Shown: positions 1 to 8,063, numbered from the stretch's first letter. The stretch is DNA of 20,874 nucleotides from Steroidobacteraceae bacterium (GCA_023253235.1 JALRHE010000385.1:1-20874); one strand, 5' to 3'. Numbers and translations: made by a program. Notes: generated from the sequence alone by a model not told the origin.

Positions 1-555
1 ACCCATCAAGCGCGCTAACTCGTCGAGGGATGGCGGGTCGGACAGCCGATCGAAAAGAATTCTTTGTGCGCCATTCACCAACACGACATCCAGAGAGCTA
101 CTTGACGAATCGGGCGCTGATTCATCCATCGACGACGACTGCACGTCGGGCGCGCGTCTTGCCGCCAACTGCAGATGCACACCCACACGCGCCAAGACTT
201 CTTCCGGCTCAAACGGCTTCGAGATGTAATCGACCCCGCCGGCTGCAAATCCCTGCAGTCGATGCGAAAGGTCTGTCGATGCCGAGAGAAAAATCACCGG
301 GATCGCGGCTGTCTTCGGATTAGCCTTCAGGCGACGCGACACCGTGAACCCGTCCATATCCGGTAGGTTCACGTCGAGTAGTACCAAGCTCGGCTCCAAA
401 GCGACCGTCTGCTGATAACCGCGCTCACCATCCAACGCCACACTGAAGCGCAAATCCTTCAGCGGCATCAACTCCATCAACAAGCGCAGATCGGTCGCCG
501 AATCATCGACGAGCAACACGTCGACCCGTGACGAGGCAACGCCGGGTGCGATCAT
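1..555 (-). CDS. Response regulator with probable AraC-type output domain (3' end outside window)
   Basis: The reading frame is open from the ATG at 555 to base 1, giving 185 codons with no stop, so the C-terminus lies outside the window. Residues 10-130 form a receiver domain: acidic pair D17/D18, phospho-acceptor D61 in LLDVNLPDMDG, S91 in the LSAS switch segment, and K113 in the KPFEPEE motif. The visible end, from about residue 160, reads ILFDRLSDPPSLDELARLMG, which resembles the start of an AraC-family helix-turn-helix; this is tentative because the DNA-binding part is cut off. The start is fixed by an ATGA overlap with the stop of the upstream hybrid kinase, so the two are translationally coupled and very likely form one phosphorelay. 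The kinase's own receiver could pass phosphate to D61 directly or through a phosphotransfer protein, which I do not see here. Confidence 0.88.
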   Translation of the reverse strand, partial: MIAPGVASSRVDVLLVDDSATDLRLLMELMPLKDLRFSVALDGERGYQQTVALEPSLVLLDVNLPDMDGFTVSRRLKANPKTAAIPVIFLSASTDLSHRLQGFAAGGVDYISKPFEPEEVLARVGVHLQLAARRAPDVQSSSMDESAPDSSSSSLDVVLVNGAQRILFDRLSDPPSLDELARLMG

Positions 556-3170
556 GCGCTGGCACGTCCGAGCATCGACTCTAGTGCCTTGAAATCGAGC
601 ATGGTGATTGCCTTCTCTACTTCGTCGGCAAAGGCCGCGCACTGCGGATAATCGTGGCGTAGATGCATCGACCACTCGCGAATCGCCGTGACCTCACCGA
701 AATCGACCATCCGCGACAGCGCCTGCAACTCGGGAACGGGCGGGCGCACGATCGTCGTCGAATTGACTTCGAGCGCCGTTTTTTCTCGAACCCACTTCAG
801 ATCGAGCAACTCGCCTATCCGCCCTAGCAGCACATCATGGTCGACAGGCTTCAACAAGCTCAAGGAAAAGCCCCGATTCAGCGGCCACCCATCGGGTGGA
901 CTCGGTGGTGCCGCTGACAGCAGCACGGTCGCGACATCCGGATGGGTCTGTTGTGCGGTCTCCAGCACATCCCAACCGTCGCCGTCGGCCATGAACTGAT
1001 CGGTGATGATCAAATCGATCTGCGGTGAATTTCGCATGAGTGCAGTGGCTGCCCGACCACTGTCCGCCTCGAGCACACGAAACCCGAGTCGTATCAACAG
1101 CGCCGCCAAGAGGCGCCGAGTCGTCTGCTCATCGTCGACTAACAGGACGGTCCGACGTTCACCCGAATAACCCGTCGCGTCGATCGGCTCTCGATCAGTT
1201 TCGATAAGACGAACCGTGTCATTCACGGTGCCAGTCGTCACGACGATATCGAATGTGAAGGATGCGCCCTCACCCAACTGGCTCTGAACCGAAATGTCAC
1301 CACCCATCAAGTTGACGAGTTGTCGAGCCGTCGGCAGTCCCATGCCGGTACCTTTACCGCTGGTATGGGCATTTCGGCCGACACGTTCGAAGGGCAAAAA
1401 GATACGCTGATGATCCTCAGGCGCGATTCCCTCGCCGGTATCAATCACGGAGAAGCTCAGCCGCACCTGAGAGTCACCCAAATCGACGACGCCATATTCC
1501 AGCGTAATCAACCCCTCACGGGTATGGCGCGAGGCATTCACCAGCAGATTATCGAGCACCTGGCGCAATCGACTGGCGTCGATCATCAATACCAACTGTG
1601 TGACATCCATGCTGCCCGCGCGGCGCCGGAGCACGAAGCGATTACGATTGCGAGAACTCAATACCTGACCTATCGAGTCGACGGCATGGATGAACTCGCC
1701 CAATAAAACTGGCTCGGGTCGCAATGGAAGCGCCCCCGACAGGCCACGTGCATAGCCGAGAATTTCGTCGATCATTCCGAGCAAATGCCGAGCACTCTCG
1801 ATGATGCTGCTCAAACCGTCTCGGGCGACCGACTCCGACATTTTGGCCCCGCCACGCAGCAGCAACTGCGCGTTACCGAGCACCGTATCGAGGGGCGTAC
1901 GGAGTTCGTGACTCATCTGCGCCAGAAATTGCACTTGGCCGGCACTACGTGCCTCGGCTCGTGAGAGCTGCATCTGCAACTCGAAGGCACTCTCCAGCAA
2001 AACGAACAGCACGAGCGGCATGCTCAGCATCAATGCGAACGGGGCCAGACCCAAGGCGATCGAGTTGGATGCATCGATGCTTTGTGCAAAGAAAACGCGT
2101 GCGATGGCGAATAGGAACATAGCCGTCAGCAACCACAGCAGGGCTTTCCGGAATCGATCCACCTCTCGCATGCCAGTCCAACAGAGATAGACACCATAGA
2201 GGTGCACAGGCACGAAAAGGTAGCCCCACCAACGCAGGCCGCTCGGGTAGTCGATGAAGATAGACCACAGCAAGGCGAGAACGGACGAGCCAATCAAGAT
2301 ACCGCCGGCGATCAGCGAGCGACGACGGCGTTGCAACGCCGGAAAAAAGAAGAACAGAAAGCTGATCCATCCAACGAGCGCCAGTAGCGCACCGATCGAC
2401 ATCACATAATCGGGCACGGGCAGATGGGTTGGCCAAAAACGCTGCTGCAACATGCCCGATCGATGCAACTCGACGATCGTTTCACCCGACAGTGCCGAGG
2501 CAAAGCAAAAATAAGCAACGCGACGCGTTCGTACGAAGAGGAGCAAGCCAAAAACAAAACTGAGCAATAAACCGCCTGCAGCCAATATGACGAGCAATTC
2601 GCGCTGCCGGACGTCTGCCGCGGCGCTTTTTGGCACCAACAGCGTCGTCCGTAAGTCGACCCAGGTACCACTGCGCACCCGCAACAAGAGCTCGACTTGC
2701 TGCCCTGCGGGTATTTGCACCAACAAAAAACCGCGAGCGGCCGCCGGATTGTCAAGGCGACGGTCGAGCGGAGTCGACATACCGGTATCTTGGCGCTGCC
2801 AACGCTCGCCCTCCCGAACGAACAACGATCTCTCCGCCGTACGCGAATGGCCGAGCTTGATCCACCGCTCTAACGAGGTCGTCGAGGAGTTGGCCAACGC
2901 GAGCCGCAGCCACACCACACCATCCCAGGCTCCACCCACCACATCGCGGGAAGACATGGGCCGCCACTGGCATCTACCCGCCAAGACAGCCGCGGTGGTT
3001 GCGGCGGGATCGGGTCGGCACCAACTCATCGACGCGTTGAGGCTCGTTCTGTGCGGCGCGGTCGCCACGTCGACGGCTGGCGGCATCGACGCCGCCCAAG
3101 AGTGACCGCTACCCACCAGCAGTGACAGCAGCAGCAATAGGCGCCAGTAACGCTGCGTAAAACTAATCAT
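552..3170 (-). CDS. Hybrid sensor histidine kinase with 7TMR-DISM sensor and C-terminal receiver
   Basis: An 872-residue inner-membrane hybrid kinase. A signal peptide (about 1-27) is followed by an extracellular beta-rich domain (about 30-185) and a block of roughly seven hydrophobic segments (about 192-395), the layout of 7TMR-DISM receptors, which sense carbohydrates or other small ligands. The cytoplasmic part has a HisKA domain with the phospho-accepting H421 in HELRTPL, then a HATPase_c domain with N541/N545 in the N box, DTGEGI (577-582) and the glycine lid GKGTGMGL (605-612). A receiver domain at about 674-790 shows D679/D680, D724 and K774. A helical tail (about 805-870) follows. The stop overlaps the start of the downstream response regulator. 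It is transcribed divergently from the small gene at 3292. The start codon has only a weak GGA just upstream. The ligand is unknown. Confidence 0.95.
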   Translation of the reverse strand: MISFTQRYWRLLLLLSLLVGSGHSWAASMPPAVDVATAPHRTSLNASMSWCRPDPAATTAAVLAGRCQWRPMSSRDVVGGAWDGVVWLRLALANSSTTSLERWIKLGHSRTAERSLFVREGERWQRQDTGMSTPLDRRLDNPAAARGFLLVQIPAGQQVELLLRVRSGTWVDLRTTLLVPKSAAADVRQRELLVILAAGGLLLSFVFGLLLFVRTRRVAYFCFASALSGETIVELHRSGMLQQRFWPTHLPVPDYVMSIGALLALVGWISFLFFFFPALQRRRRSLIAGGILIGSSVLALLWSIFIDYPSGLRWWGYLFVPVHLYGVYLCWTGMREVDRFRKALLWLLTAMFLFAIARVFFAQSIDASNSIALGLAPFALMLSMPLVLFVLLESAFELQMQLSRAEARSAGQVQFLAQMSHELRTPLDTVLGNAQLLLRGGAKMSESVARDGLSSIIESARHLLGMIDEILGYARGLSGALPLRPEPVLLGEFIHAVDSIGQVLSSRNRNRFVLRRRAGSMDVTQLVLMIDASRLRQVLDNLLVNASRHTREGLITLEYGVVDLGDSQVRLSFSVIDTGEGIAPEDHQRIFLPFERVGRNAHTSGKGTGMGLPTARQLVNLMGGDISVQSQLGEGASFTFDIVVTTGTVNDTVRLIETDREPIDATGYSGERRTVLLVDDEQTTRRLLAALLIRLGFRVLEADSGRAATALMRNSPQIDLIITDQFMADGDGWDVLETAQQTHPDVATVLLSAAPPSPPDGWPLNRGFSLSLLKPVDHDVLLGRIGELLDLKWVREKTALEVNSTTIVRPPVPELQALSRMVDFGEVTAIREWSMHLRHDYPQCAAFADEVEKAITMLDFKALESMLGRASA

Positions 3171-3173
3171 TCC

Positions 3174-3189
3174 AAAATGGATGCATTTT
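3174..3189. repeat. Inverted repeat AAAATG-N4-CATTTT upstream of the kinase
   Basis: A perfect 6-bp inverted repeat with a 4-base spacer lies 4 bases upstream of the kinase start, between the start codon and the putative -10 element. It could be an operator or a small 5'-leader hairpin. The arms are short and AT-rich, so chance is possible. Confidence 0.25.
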
Positions 3190-3198
3190 CATATACCA
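3190..3198 (-). promoter_or_regulatory. Candidate extended -10 promoter for the kinase-regulator operon
   Basis: Read on the minus strand this is TGGTATATG, a TGn extension plus a hexamer close to TATAAT. It would place the transcription start around 3183 and leave a leader of about 13 bases before the ATG at 3170. No convincing -35 element is seen at the right spacing, which extended -10 promoters can tolerate. Confidence 0.3.
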
Positions 3199-3253
3199 AA
3201 GTGCGGCAAGGAATGATTTCTACCTCGCGCGGAATGATCCCCGCAAGCGGCTA

Positions 3254-3267
3254 GGACTACTCTTTGC
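3254..3267 (+). promoter_or_regulatory. Weak sigma-54-like -24/-12 candidate for the small gene
   Basis: GG at 3254-3255 and GC at 3266-3267 have the exact 10-base spacing of sigma-54 promoters, and the -12 part reads TTTGC. The rest of the -24 element departs from TGGCACG. The implied start near 3279 would sit just before the AGGA at 3281-3284 and the ATG at 3292. Chance occurrence is quite possible. Confidence 0.15.
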
Positions 3268-3291
3268 GGAACTGTTAGGCAGGAATGACGG

Positions 3292-3606
3292 ATGAAAAAA
3301 CCAGTCAAGTTGAAAATTAAATCGAACGATTACCCGGATGACTTTTCTTTCGGGGGGCAACGCTCCACACCACCTAGCGCAGAGCCTGAGGTCGAAGATC
3401 GGCTGATGACCTTACACCAGTGCGCTCTGCGGGTTCGCGGAGTACTGCACCTTCTGCAAGAGGCACTGCAAAGTAACGGCGGCATAGACCGAAAAAATGT
3501 CGATGCGGTCTGCGCGTTGGTGGCGAGCAGCGAAAAGGACCTGCACACGATGGATGCAGCGATCTCGGCGCTAGTCGACCATCACCTGACAAATTTGCGT
3601 AGCTGA
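3292..3606 (+). CDS. Small hypothetical protein, 104 residues
   Basis: This is the only plus-strand gene in the window, and I do not recognise it. It starts at an ATG preceded 7 bases upstream by AGGA (3281-3284). The first 35 residues are lysine- and proline-rich and look disordered. Residues about 36-100 are predicted by eye to be helical, with heptad-like leucine/valine spacing around LHQCALRVRGVLHLLQEAL and a second helix near the C-terminus, consistent with a small cytosolic helical bundle. There is no signal peptide or membrane segment. It is divergent from the hybrid kinase and shares the GGAATGA-rich control region, so it may belong to that regulon. A small regulatory partner of the phosphorelay is possible, but there is no conserved histidine motif typical of phosphotransfer domains. 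Confidence 0.7.
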   Translation: MKKPVKLKIKSNDYPDDFSFGGQRSTPPSAEPEVEDRLMTLHQCALRVRGVLHLLQEALQSNGGIDRKNVDAVCALVASSEKDLHTMDAAISALVDHHLTNLRS

Positions 3607-3616
3607 CCTCGAGGCT

Positions 3617-3635
3617 GCGCGGTCAAATTCCGCGC
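3617..3635. terminator. Hairpin between converging genes, possible bidirectional terminator
   Basis: GCGCGG (3617-3622) and CCGCGC (3630-3635) form a perfect 6-bp GC stem with a 7-base loop, between the end of the small plus-strand gene and the end of the aldolase-like gene, whose stop codon lies in the loop. There is no clear T tract on either strand, so intrinsic termination would be weak. Confidence 0.3.
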
Positions 3636-4756
3636 GCATCGATCGACCACACGGCGACGAGAGTGTCACCACTCACGCAGTGGATCCGATCGTAAAGATT
3701 GATGGTCGGATCACAGTGCGGCAAGCGGCACTCGACTCGCTCGCCGACTGTCAGATGGGTATTGCCGTCGGCGAAGAAAATCTTGCCGTGCTCGTCGCCA
3801 TGGAACTTGTACTCCACGGGAACCGGCATCGGCGTCTGCACGATGACGCGACCTCCATCGGTCGCAAACCGCTTGCTACCCGCATCCGTCGTCACCACCC
3901 CTGCATGCGACGCACTATGCACTGCCGTCTGCACGAACATCGCGGGCTCAAACGGCGGCGTCAGGCCGTCTTTGGTCCAGACGTCTTCGTACTGCACGTC
4001 CATGAACATGAACGATCCCGCCTGACTCTCGGTGAACACCGCGGCCATCGCATCGAAATCAAAGGTGCCGGTGCCACCACCCGAGACGATCTGTGGCGCC
4101 AGGTTCGACGCCTGTAATCGCTCGACGAGTCTTTGCAATCGCGCGGTGACCTGAAGGTTCTTTTCGCGGCGCTCGACGAGATTCTCGATGTGCTGAATGA
4201 ACCCCGCGTAGCATTGCAAACCGCGATACCGCAGCCCCGCCGACGCAGACACTTGCTGCACCAAGGCCACTGCCGCATCGTCCGAGGCGACGCCAGTTCG
4301 CTTACTGCCGGGATCTACATCGACCAGAATACCGATCGTCACTCCCGCAGCGGCCGCCGCTTGCGAGAGCGCGGAGACATTGTCTGGATGATCGACGGCC
4401 AACAGCAACTCGGACTTGCCGGCCAGTCGAACCACCTCGGCAATCTTTTGAGGCGTTGTCATCGGCGTCGCGATCAGCACACCGTCAACACCGCCATCGA
4501 CCATGACCGCAGCTTCGCCAAGCGTGGCGCAACACACGCCCGTTGCACCCAACTTCATCTGCCACTGCGCGAGCGATAAGCACTTGTGGGTTTTCACATT
4601 GACGCGTAGACCCAAACCGCGAGCTCGTAGTGTCTCCAGTAGAAGTTTGAAGTTCCTTTCCGCCGCATCGAGATCGAGAATCAGCGCCGGGGTCACGAGC
4701 TCGTATCGCGATCCCTTGCGTCCCACGAGGCGGTCGGGCCAGAAGTACGGCTGCAT
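3623..4756 (-). CDS. PLP-dependent D-threonine aldolase/D-serine dehydratase family enzyme (DSD1-like)
   Basis: A 377-residue cytosolic enzyme of PLP fold-type III (alanine racemase-like N-terminal barrel). K55 in VNVKTHK is the expected Schiff-base lysine; VDVDPGSKRTGV (145-156) and SGGGTGTF (225-232) are barrel and phosphate-binding segments. Near the C-terminus, PHCDPT gives H347 and D349, an H-x-D pair. D-threonine aldolases bind their divalent metal through H-x-D, whereas D-serine dehydratases use H-x-C, so aldol cleavage of D-beta-hydroxy amino acids to glycine plus an aldehyde is the better guess. The start at 4756 lies 5 bases after the gltS stop and has GGGA upstream; an in-frame extension to 5071 would read through gltS in another frame. 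It is the last gene of the dgcN-dgcA-gltS operon. 3-hydroxy-D-aspartate aldolase is a close alternative. Confidence 0.88.
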   Translation of the reverse strand: MQPYFWPDRLVGRKGSRYELVTPALILDLDAAERNFKLLLETLRARGLGLRVNVKTHKCLSLAQWQMKLGATGVCCATLGEAAVMVDGGVDGVLIATPMTTPQKIAEVVRLAGKSELLLAVDHPDNVSALSQAAAAAGVTIGILVDVDPGSKRTGVASDDAAVALVQQVSASAGLRYRGLQCYAGFIQHIENLVERREKNLQVTARLQRLVERLQASNLAPQIVSGGGTGTFDFDAMAAVFTESQAGSFMFMDVQYEDVWTKDGLTPPFEPAMFVQTAVHSASHAGVVTTDAGSKRFATDGGRVIVQTPMPVPVEYKFHGDEHGKIFFADGNTHLTVGERVECRLPHCDPTINLYDRIHCVSGDTLVAVWSIDARGI

Positions 4757-4761
4757 CTTGT

Positions 4762-5985
4762 TTATCCCAGCAAATTCAAGAAGGTCGTGATCACGATGGC
4801 GTTCGTGAAATCGATAAAGAAAGCGCCAACGATGGGCGCAATCAAAAAGGCCCGAGGCGCGGGTCCAAACTTCTCGACGATCGTACGCATGACCGCCATC
4901 GCATTGGCCGTCGTACCGAGCATGAATCCCGTAAAGCCACCGCTCATGACAGCGGCATCGTAGTCGCGACCCATGGCCCGGAAAACGACCGCCCAGCAGA
5001 AGAATGCAATCACCACCACTTGCAACGCCAAGTTGACGAGCAACGGCCAGGCTACCGCCGTCAGCTCCCACAACTTGACGTTCATCAAAGCGACCGCCAA
5101 GAAGAGCGTGAGCGACACGGTCCCGATTCGATCCGTGATGTCATGGGGAATACCGATGCGACCGGAGAAGTCATCCAAATTTCGGATCATCGCACCGACG
5201 ATCATGGCACCAACGTAGCCCGGCAATGTCAGACCGGCGTCTTTCATCACACCGCTGAGCCAAGAGCCGATACCCATGGCCACGAGGATGACCGTCAGCG
5301 CCTTCAAAGATTGGCGCGCACTGCCCTCCTCGTCATCGGGCGACGGGGTGACCGACGTTGCTGCCTCATGAGCACTTTTGCCAGGCTGTTCCACGGCGCC
5401 CACAGCCGAACTAGCACGCAGCGCATTTCGCTCCAGCAAGCGCGTGGCGATCGGACCGCCGACCAGACCGCCGAGCACGATCCCGGACATCGCCGCCGCG
5501 ATCGCCACCGTCTCTGCCGACGGCACACCTGCCGCCGCGAATTGCGGTGCGAAAGCCAGCGCCGTCGCAGGTCCGCCGGCCAACGCGGCAGGACCGATCA
5601 AAACACCGAGCAACGGCGACTGATCAAACAACACGGCAGAGAAAATTCCGATGAGGCTTTGTACCACCGCGAGAAAAGCGGCCAACACCAGAAACACCAA
5701 TGCTTGGCCGCTTCCCGCTCGCAGCAGACTCAAGCTCGCGCTAAAGCCGATGGCGGTGAAGAACGCGTTCATCAGCGGCGTCTGCAGCGTCGTGTCGAAG
5801 TTGATCGTCGCCACGTTTTGCTGCCGCAACACCAACACGAGGATGGCGACGATCAAGCCACCGACGACCGGCGCGGGAATGTTGTATCGACGCAGAAAAG
5901 GCAGTCGATCAACCAGTTGGAAGCCGACAAACAATGCGAGTGCACCCGCAGCCAGCGTTTGCACCATATCCAAAGTGATCGTCAC
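4762..5985 (-). CDS. gltS: Sodium/glutamate symporter, GltS family
   Basis: A 407-residue inner-membrane protein of the ESS (GltS) family, which imports glutamate with sodium. About ten to twelve hydrophobic segments fall into two halves separated by a charged cytoplasmic linker at about 183-228. Each half has a glycine-rich re-entrant-type segment: GPAALAGGPATA (131-142) and GFTGFMLGTTANAM (350-363). The N-terminus MTITLDMVQTLAAGALALF matches the family pattern and supports the GTG start at 5985, preceded by a G-rich stretch; the internal ATG at codon 7 is the alternative. It lies 18 bases after dgcA and 5 bases before the aldolase-like gene. In this context it probably takes up D- as well as L-glutamate, as E. 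coli GltS accepts both; that specificity is not shown by the sequence. Confidence 0.93.
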   Translation of the reverse strand: MTITLDMVQTLAAGALALFVGFQLVDRLPFLRRYNIPAPVVGGLIVAILVLVLRQQNVATINFDTTLQTPLMNAFFTAIGFSASLSLLRAGSGQALVFLVLAAFLAVVQSLIGIFSAVLFDQSPLLGVLIGPAALAGGPATALAFAPQFAAAGVPSAETVAIAAAMSGIVLGGLVGGPIATRLLERNALRASSAVGAVEQPGKSAHEAATSVTPSPDDEEGSARQSLKALTVILVAMGIGSWLSGVMKDAGLTLPGYVGAMIVGAMIRNLDDFSGRIGIPHDITDRIGTVSLTLFLAVALMNVKLWELTAVAWPLLVNLALQVVVIAFFCWAVVFRAMGRDYDAAVMSGGFTGFMLGTTANAMAVMRTIVEKFGPAPRAFLIAPIVGAFFIDFTNAIVITTFLNLLG

Positions 5986-6003
5986 GCCCCACCCCCGGTT
6001 TTG

Positions 6004-6990
6004 TTAGCCACCCCATAGTCTACGATCTGGGGCGGATAACTGCCCGGCATCGCCATGCACCCCTCCCTCGCGGTCGGAGCGCAGCATCAGCGGCCCATCG
6101 AGATCGATGAAGTCAGACGCTGCGGCGACCAACCAGGCAGGCGCAATGGCAAGCGACGTACACACCATGCAACCGGTCATGACAACCATGTTGCTGCGAC
6201 GAGCGGCCGCCAGTAGCGCTACCGCTCCGGTCAAACCACCCGTCTTGTCGAGCTTGATGTTCACCGCTTGATAGCGATTCAACAGACCGGGTAAGTCGTC
6301 GACAGTGTGACAAGCCTCATCGGCGCACAGCGGCACCTCGGATCGAAAGCCCTCGAGCGCCTCATCTTTACCGACTGGTAGCGGCTGCTCGATCAGCACG
6401 GCACCCATTTTTTTGAGGAAAGCATTCAACTCGGTGAGTATCTCGATACTCCAACCTTCGTTCGCATCGACGATCAATCTCGCGTTAGGCGCGGCATCGT
6501 GTACTGCTTGTAGTTGCCGATCAGGCGCATGTCCGTCGACCTTCACCTTGATCACCGGTGCCGTGCGCATCTGCGCTGCAACCAAACCCATCTGCTCGGG
6601 TGTATCGAGTCCGACTGTCAACGCTGTGGTCAAAGTCGCTGGCCGCGACAAATTCAATAGTTGGTCAACCGCGTGACCTGATGCACGCGCCTCGAGATCC
6701 CACAGGGCCGAATCGATCGCATTGAGGGCTGCACCCGCGGGAAGCAACTGGCGACAATCGACACGACTTGCACCTTGTTCGAGCGATGCGACGACCGATC
6801 GAATCTGGTTGACGACGGAATCGACGCTCTCACCGTAGCGCGGGTAAGGAACGCACTCGCCTCGCCCCACGTGCGCTCCGTCCGTAATCTCGACTAGCAC
6901 GACGTCCGCTGCTGTCTTGACACCGCGCGAGATACGAAACGGCCGCTCCAGTGGCCATGACTCCGCGACGACTGTTACTTGGCGACGCAT
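6004..6990 (-). CDS. dgcA: N-acetyl-D-glutamate racemase DgcA (enolase superfamily, dipeptide-epimerase-like)
   Basis: A 328-residue enolase-superfamily enzyme of the muconate lactonizing/dipeptide epimerase group. The N-terminal cap (1-110) is followed by the barrel with the acid/base lysines K148 and K150 in IKVKVDG, metal ligands D175 (VDANEGW), E201 (LIEQPL) and D224 (CADEAC), and the opposite catalytic lysine K246 in NIKLDKTGG. Close relatives are often labelled L-Ala-D/L-Glu epimerase. Pairing with dgcN immediately upstream, with a 16-base overlap, argues for DgcA, which interconverts N-acetyl-D- and N-acetyl-L-glutamate in the DgcN-DgcA route of D-glutamate catabolism. Dipeptide epimerization of peptidoglycan fragments remains an alternative. 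The start has only a weak GGA, consistent with translational coupling. Confidence 0.88.
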   Translation of the reverse strand: MRRQVTVVAESWPLERPFRISRGVKTAADVVLVEITDGAHVGRGECVPYPRYGESVDSVVNQIRSVVASLEQGASRVDCRQLLPAGAALNAIDSALWDLEARASGHAVDQLLNLSRPATLTTALTVGLDTPEQMGLVAAQMRTAPVIKVKVDGHAPDRQLQAVHDAAPNARLIVDANEGWSIEILTELNAFLKKMGAVLIEQPLPVGKDEALEGFRSEVPLCADEACHTVDDLPGLLNRYQAVNIKLDKTGGLTGAVALLAAARRSNMVVMTGCMVCTSLAIAPAWLVAAASDFIDLDGPLMLRSDREGGVHGDAGQLSAPDRRLWGG

Positions 6991-8030
6991 TCCAGCATCC
7001 GATCAACGATTTTAGAGGTACCCATCGTGACGGGATCCTGACATGGCAAGCCGAGCTCCCGCTCGATCTGACCGCACAACTCGATACCGGCGTCGACTGG
7101 CATCAACGAGGTATTCAATGCCACTCCCGCGATCGCGACTTTGGCATTCGTGAGACGAGCGGCCGTCAGATTCGCCTCGATGCATTCTTTCAGCGAGGGC
7201 ACTGAGTAATGGGGCAAGCCACGCATCTGTTGACGCCCCGCTTCGTGGCACATCACGATCACATCGGGCTGCGAGCCATGCAGTAGACCCAGCGACACGC
7301 CCGCGAAGGATGGGTGGAACAGCGAACCCTGCCCCTCGATAAGATCCCAACCACCATCCTCGCGCGCAGGCGATACCCACTCGGCACCGCCGGAAATGAA
7401 GTCGGCAACCAAGGCGTCGATCGGCACACCAGATCCGGCGATCAAGATACCGGTCTGCCCGGTGGCGCGAAAATCTGCTTTGATACCGCGGCTACGCATC
7501 TCGCGCTCCATCGCAAGCGTCGTATACATCTTGCCGACCGAACAATCGGTACCCACCGTCAGCATACGCAGACCAGCGCGAGGTTTACCGTTACCAACGG
7601 GAATGGAATGCGGAAAGAAACGCGCATCGAATAAAACACGACCGCACTCGCGCGCAACCGCCTCGATCTGGGGATCGGAAGATAATCTTTGATGCAAGCC
7701 AGAGGCGACGTTCAAACCCGCCCGCAGCGCCTCGATGACATCGGATCGAATGTCATCCCCCATCACGCCGCCCGCATTAGCGACACCGAGCACCATGGTA
7801 TCGACACCAGCCGCCTTGGCAGCTTTGAAATCCATCATCGGTAGATCGAGTTTCTCGGCGCAGTTCGGCCCCGCGTACTGCGCGACGCACCATTCCGGTC
7901 GCCAAAAAGCCAAGCCGCGCGCGGTCTTGATACTGAGCCGGTCCTTGGCGTTACCGAGGTAGAGTAAGTACGGCGGGCCCCAGCGATCTTTGGCGGGGCT
8001 ACTGGTCACTTTCGTCATCGGGACGCTCAT
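6975..8030 (-). CDS. dgcN: D-glutamate N-acetyltransferase DgcN (DUF1611 family)
   Basis: A 351-residue cytosolic protein of the DUF1611/DgcN family. The N-terminal Rossmann-like domain (about 20-150) precedes a nucleotide-binding-like region with the P-loop signature TVGTDCSVGKMYTT (158-171; K167) and the family segments GQTGILIAGSG (191-201) and IEGQGSLFHP (231-240). DgcN acetylates D-glutamate, and the product is racemized by DgcA, whose gene overlaps the 3' end by 16 bases. The ATG at 8030 is chosen because AGAGGAG lies 6 bases upstream (8037-8043). An in-frame extension to 8264 would cross the promoter and the end of the Bat gene. This is the first gene of the operon. What happens to the resulting N-acetyl-L-glutamate is not encoded here, unless a deacylase elsewhere acts on it. 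Confidence 0.88.
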   Translation of the reverse strand: MSVPMTKVTSSPAKDRWGPPYLLYLGNAKDRLSIKTARGLAFWRPEWCVAQYAGPNCAEKLDLPMMDFKAAKAAGVDTMVLGVANAGGVMGDDIRSDVIEALRAGLNVASGLHQRLSSDPQIEAVARECGRVLFDARFFPHSIPVGNGKPRAGLRMLTVGTDCSVGKMYTTLAMEREMRSRGIKADFRATGQTGILIAGSGVPIDALVADFISGGAEWVSPAREDGGWDLIEGQGSLFHPSFAGVSLGLLHGSQPDVIVMCHEAGRQQMRGLPHYSVPSLKECIEANLTAARLTNAKVAIAGVALNTSLMPVDAGIELCGQIERELGLPCQDPVTMGTSKIVDRMLECVAK

Positions 8031-8063
8031 GCGTCGCTCCTCTATTAATTTAACTTTCGCAGA

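Larger units (their letters stand above)
3167..3288. repeat. Four GGAATGA boxes in the divergent control region
   Basis: The 121-bp region between the kinase and the small plus-strand gene carries GGAATGA as direct copies at 3210-3216, 3231-3237 and 3282-3288, plus an inverted copy (TCATTCC) at 3167-3173 across the kinase start codon. Direct-copy spacings are 21 and 51 bases, near whole numbers of helical turns, so the boxes would lie on one face of the DNA. The third copy also overlaps the ribosome-binding AGGA of the small gene. This is seen directly. Binding by the adjacent AraC-like response regulator is inference. Confidence 0.45.

Noticed and set aside
30..323. Plus-strand frame of 97 codons at the left edge
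   Set aside because: Antisense to a receiver domain whose key residues are all present.
2587..3105. Plus-strand frame of 172 codons opposite the kinase sensor domain
   Set aside because: Antisense to a coherent signal peptide and sensor domain; no domain of its own.
4757..5071. N-terminal extension of the aldolase-like gene
   Set aside because: The 105 extra residues are an out-of-frame reading of the gltS 3' end; the family N-terminus fits the ATG at 4756.
5020..6018. Plus-strand open frame of 332 codons opposite gltS
   Set aside because: It is antisense to a clear GltS gene; its translation is rich in R, Q, H and D with no domain, a typical GC-rich shadow frame.
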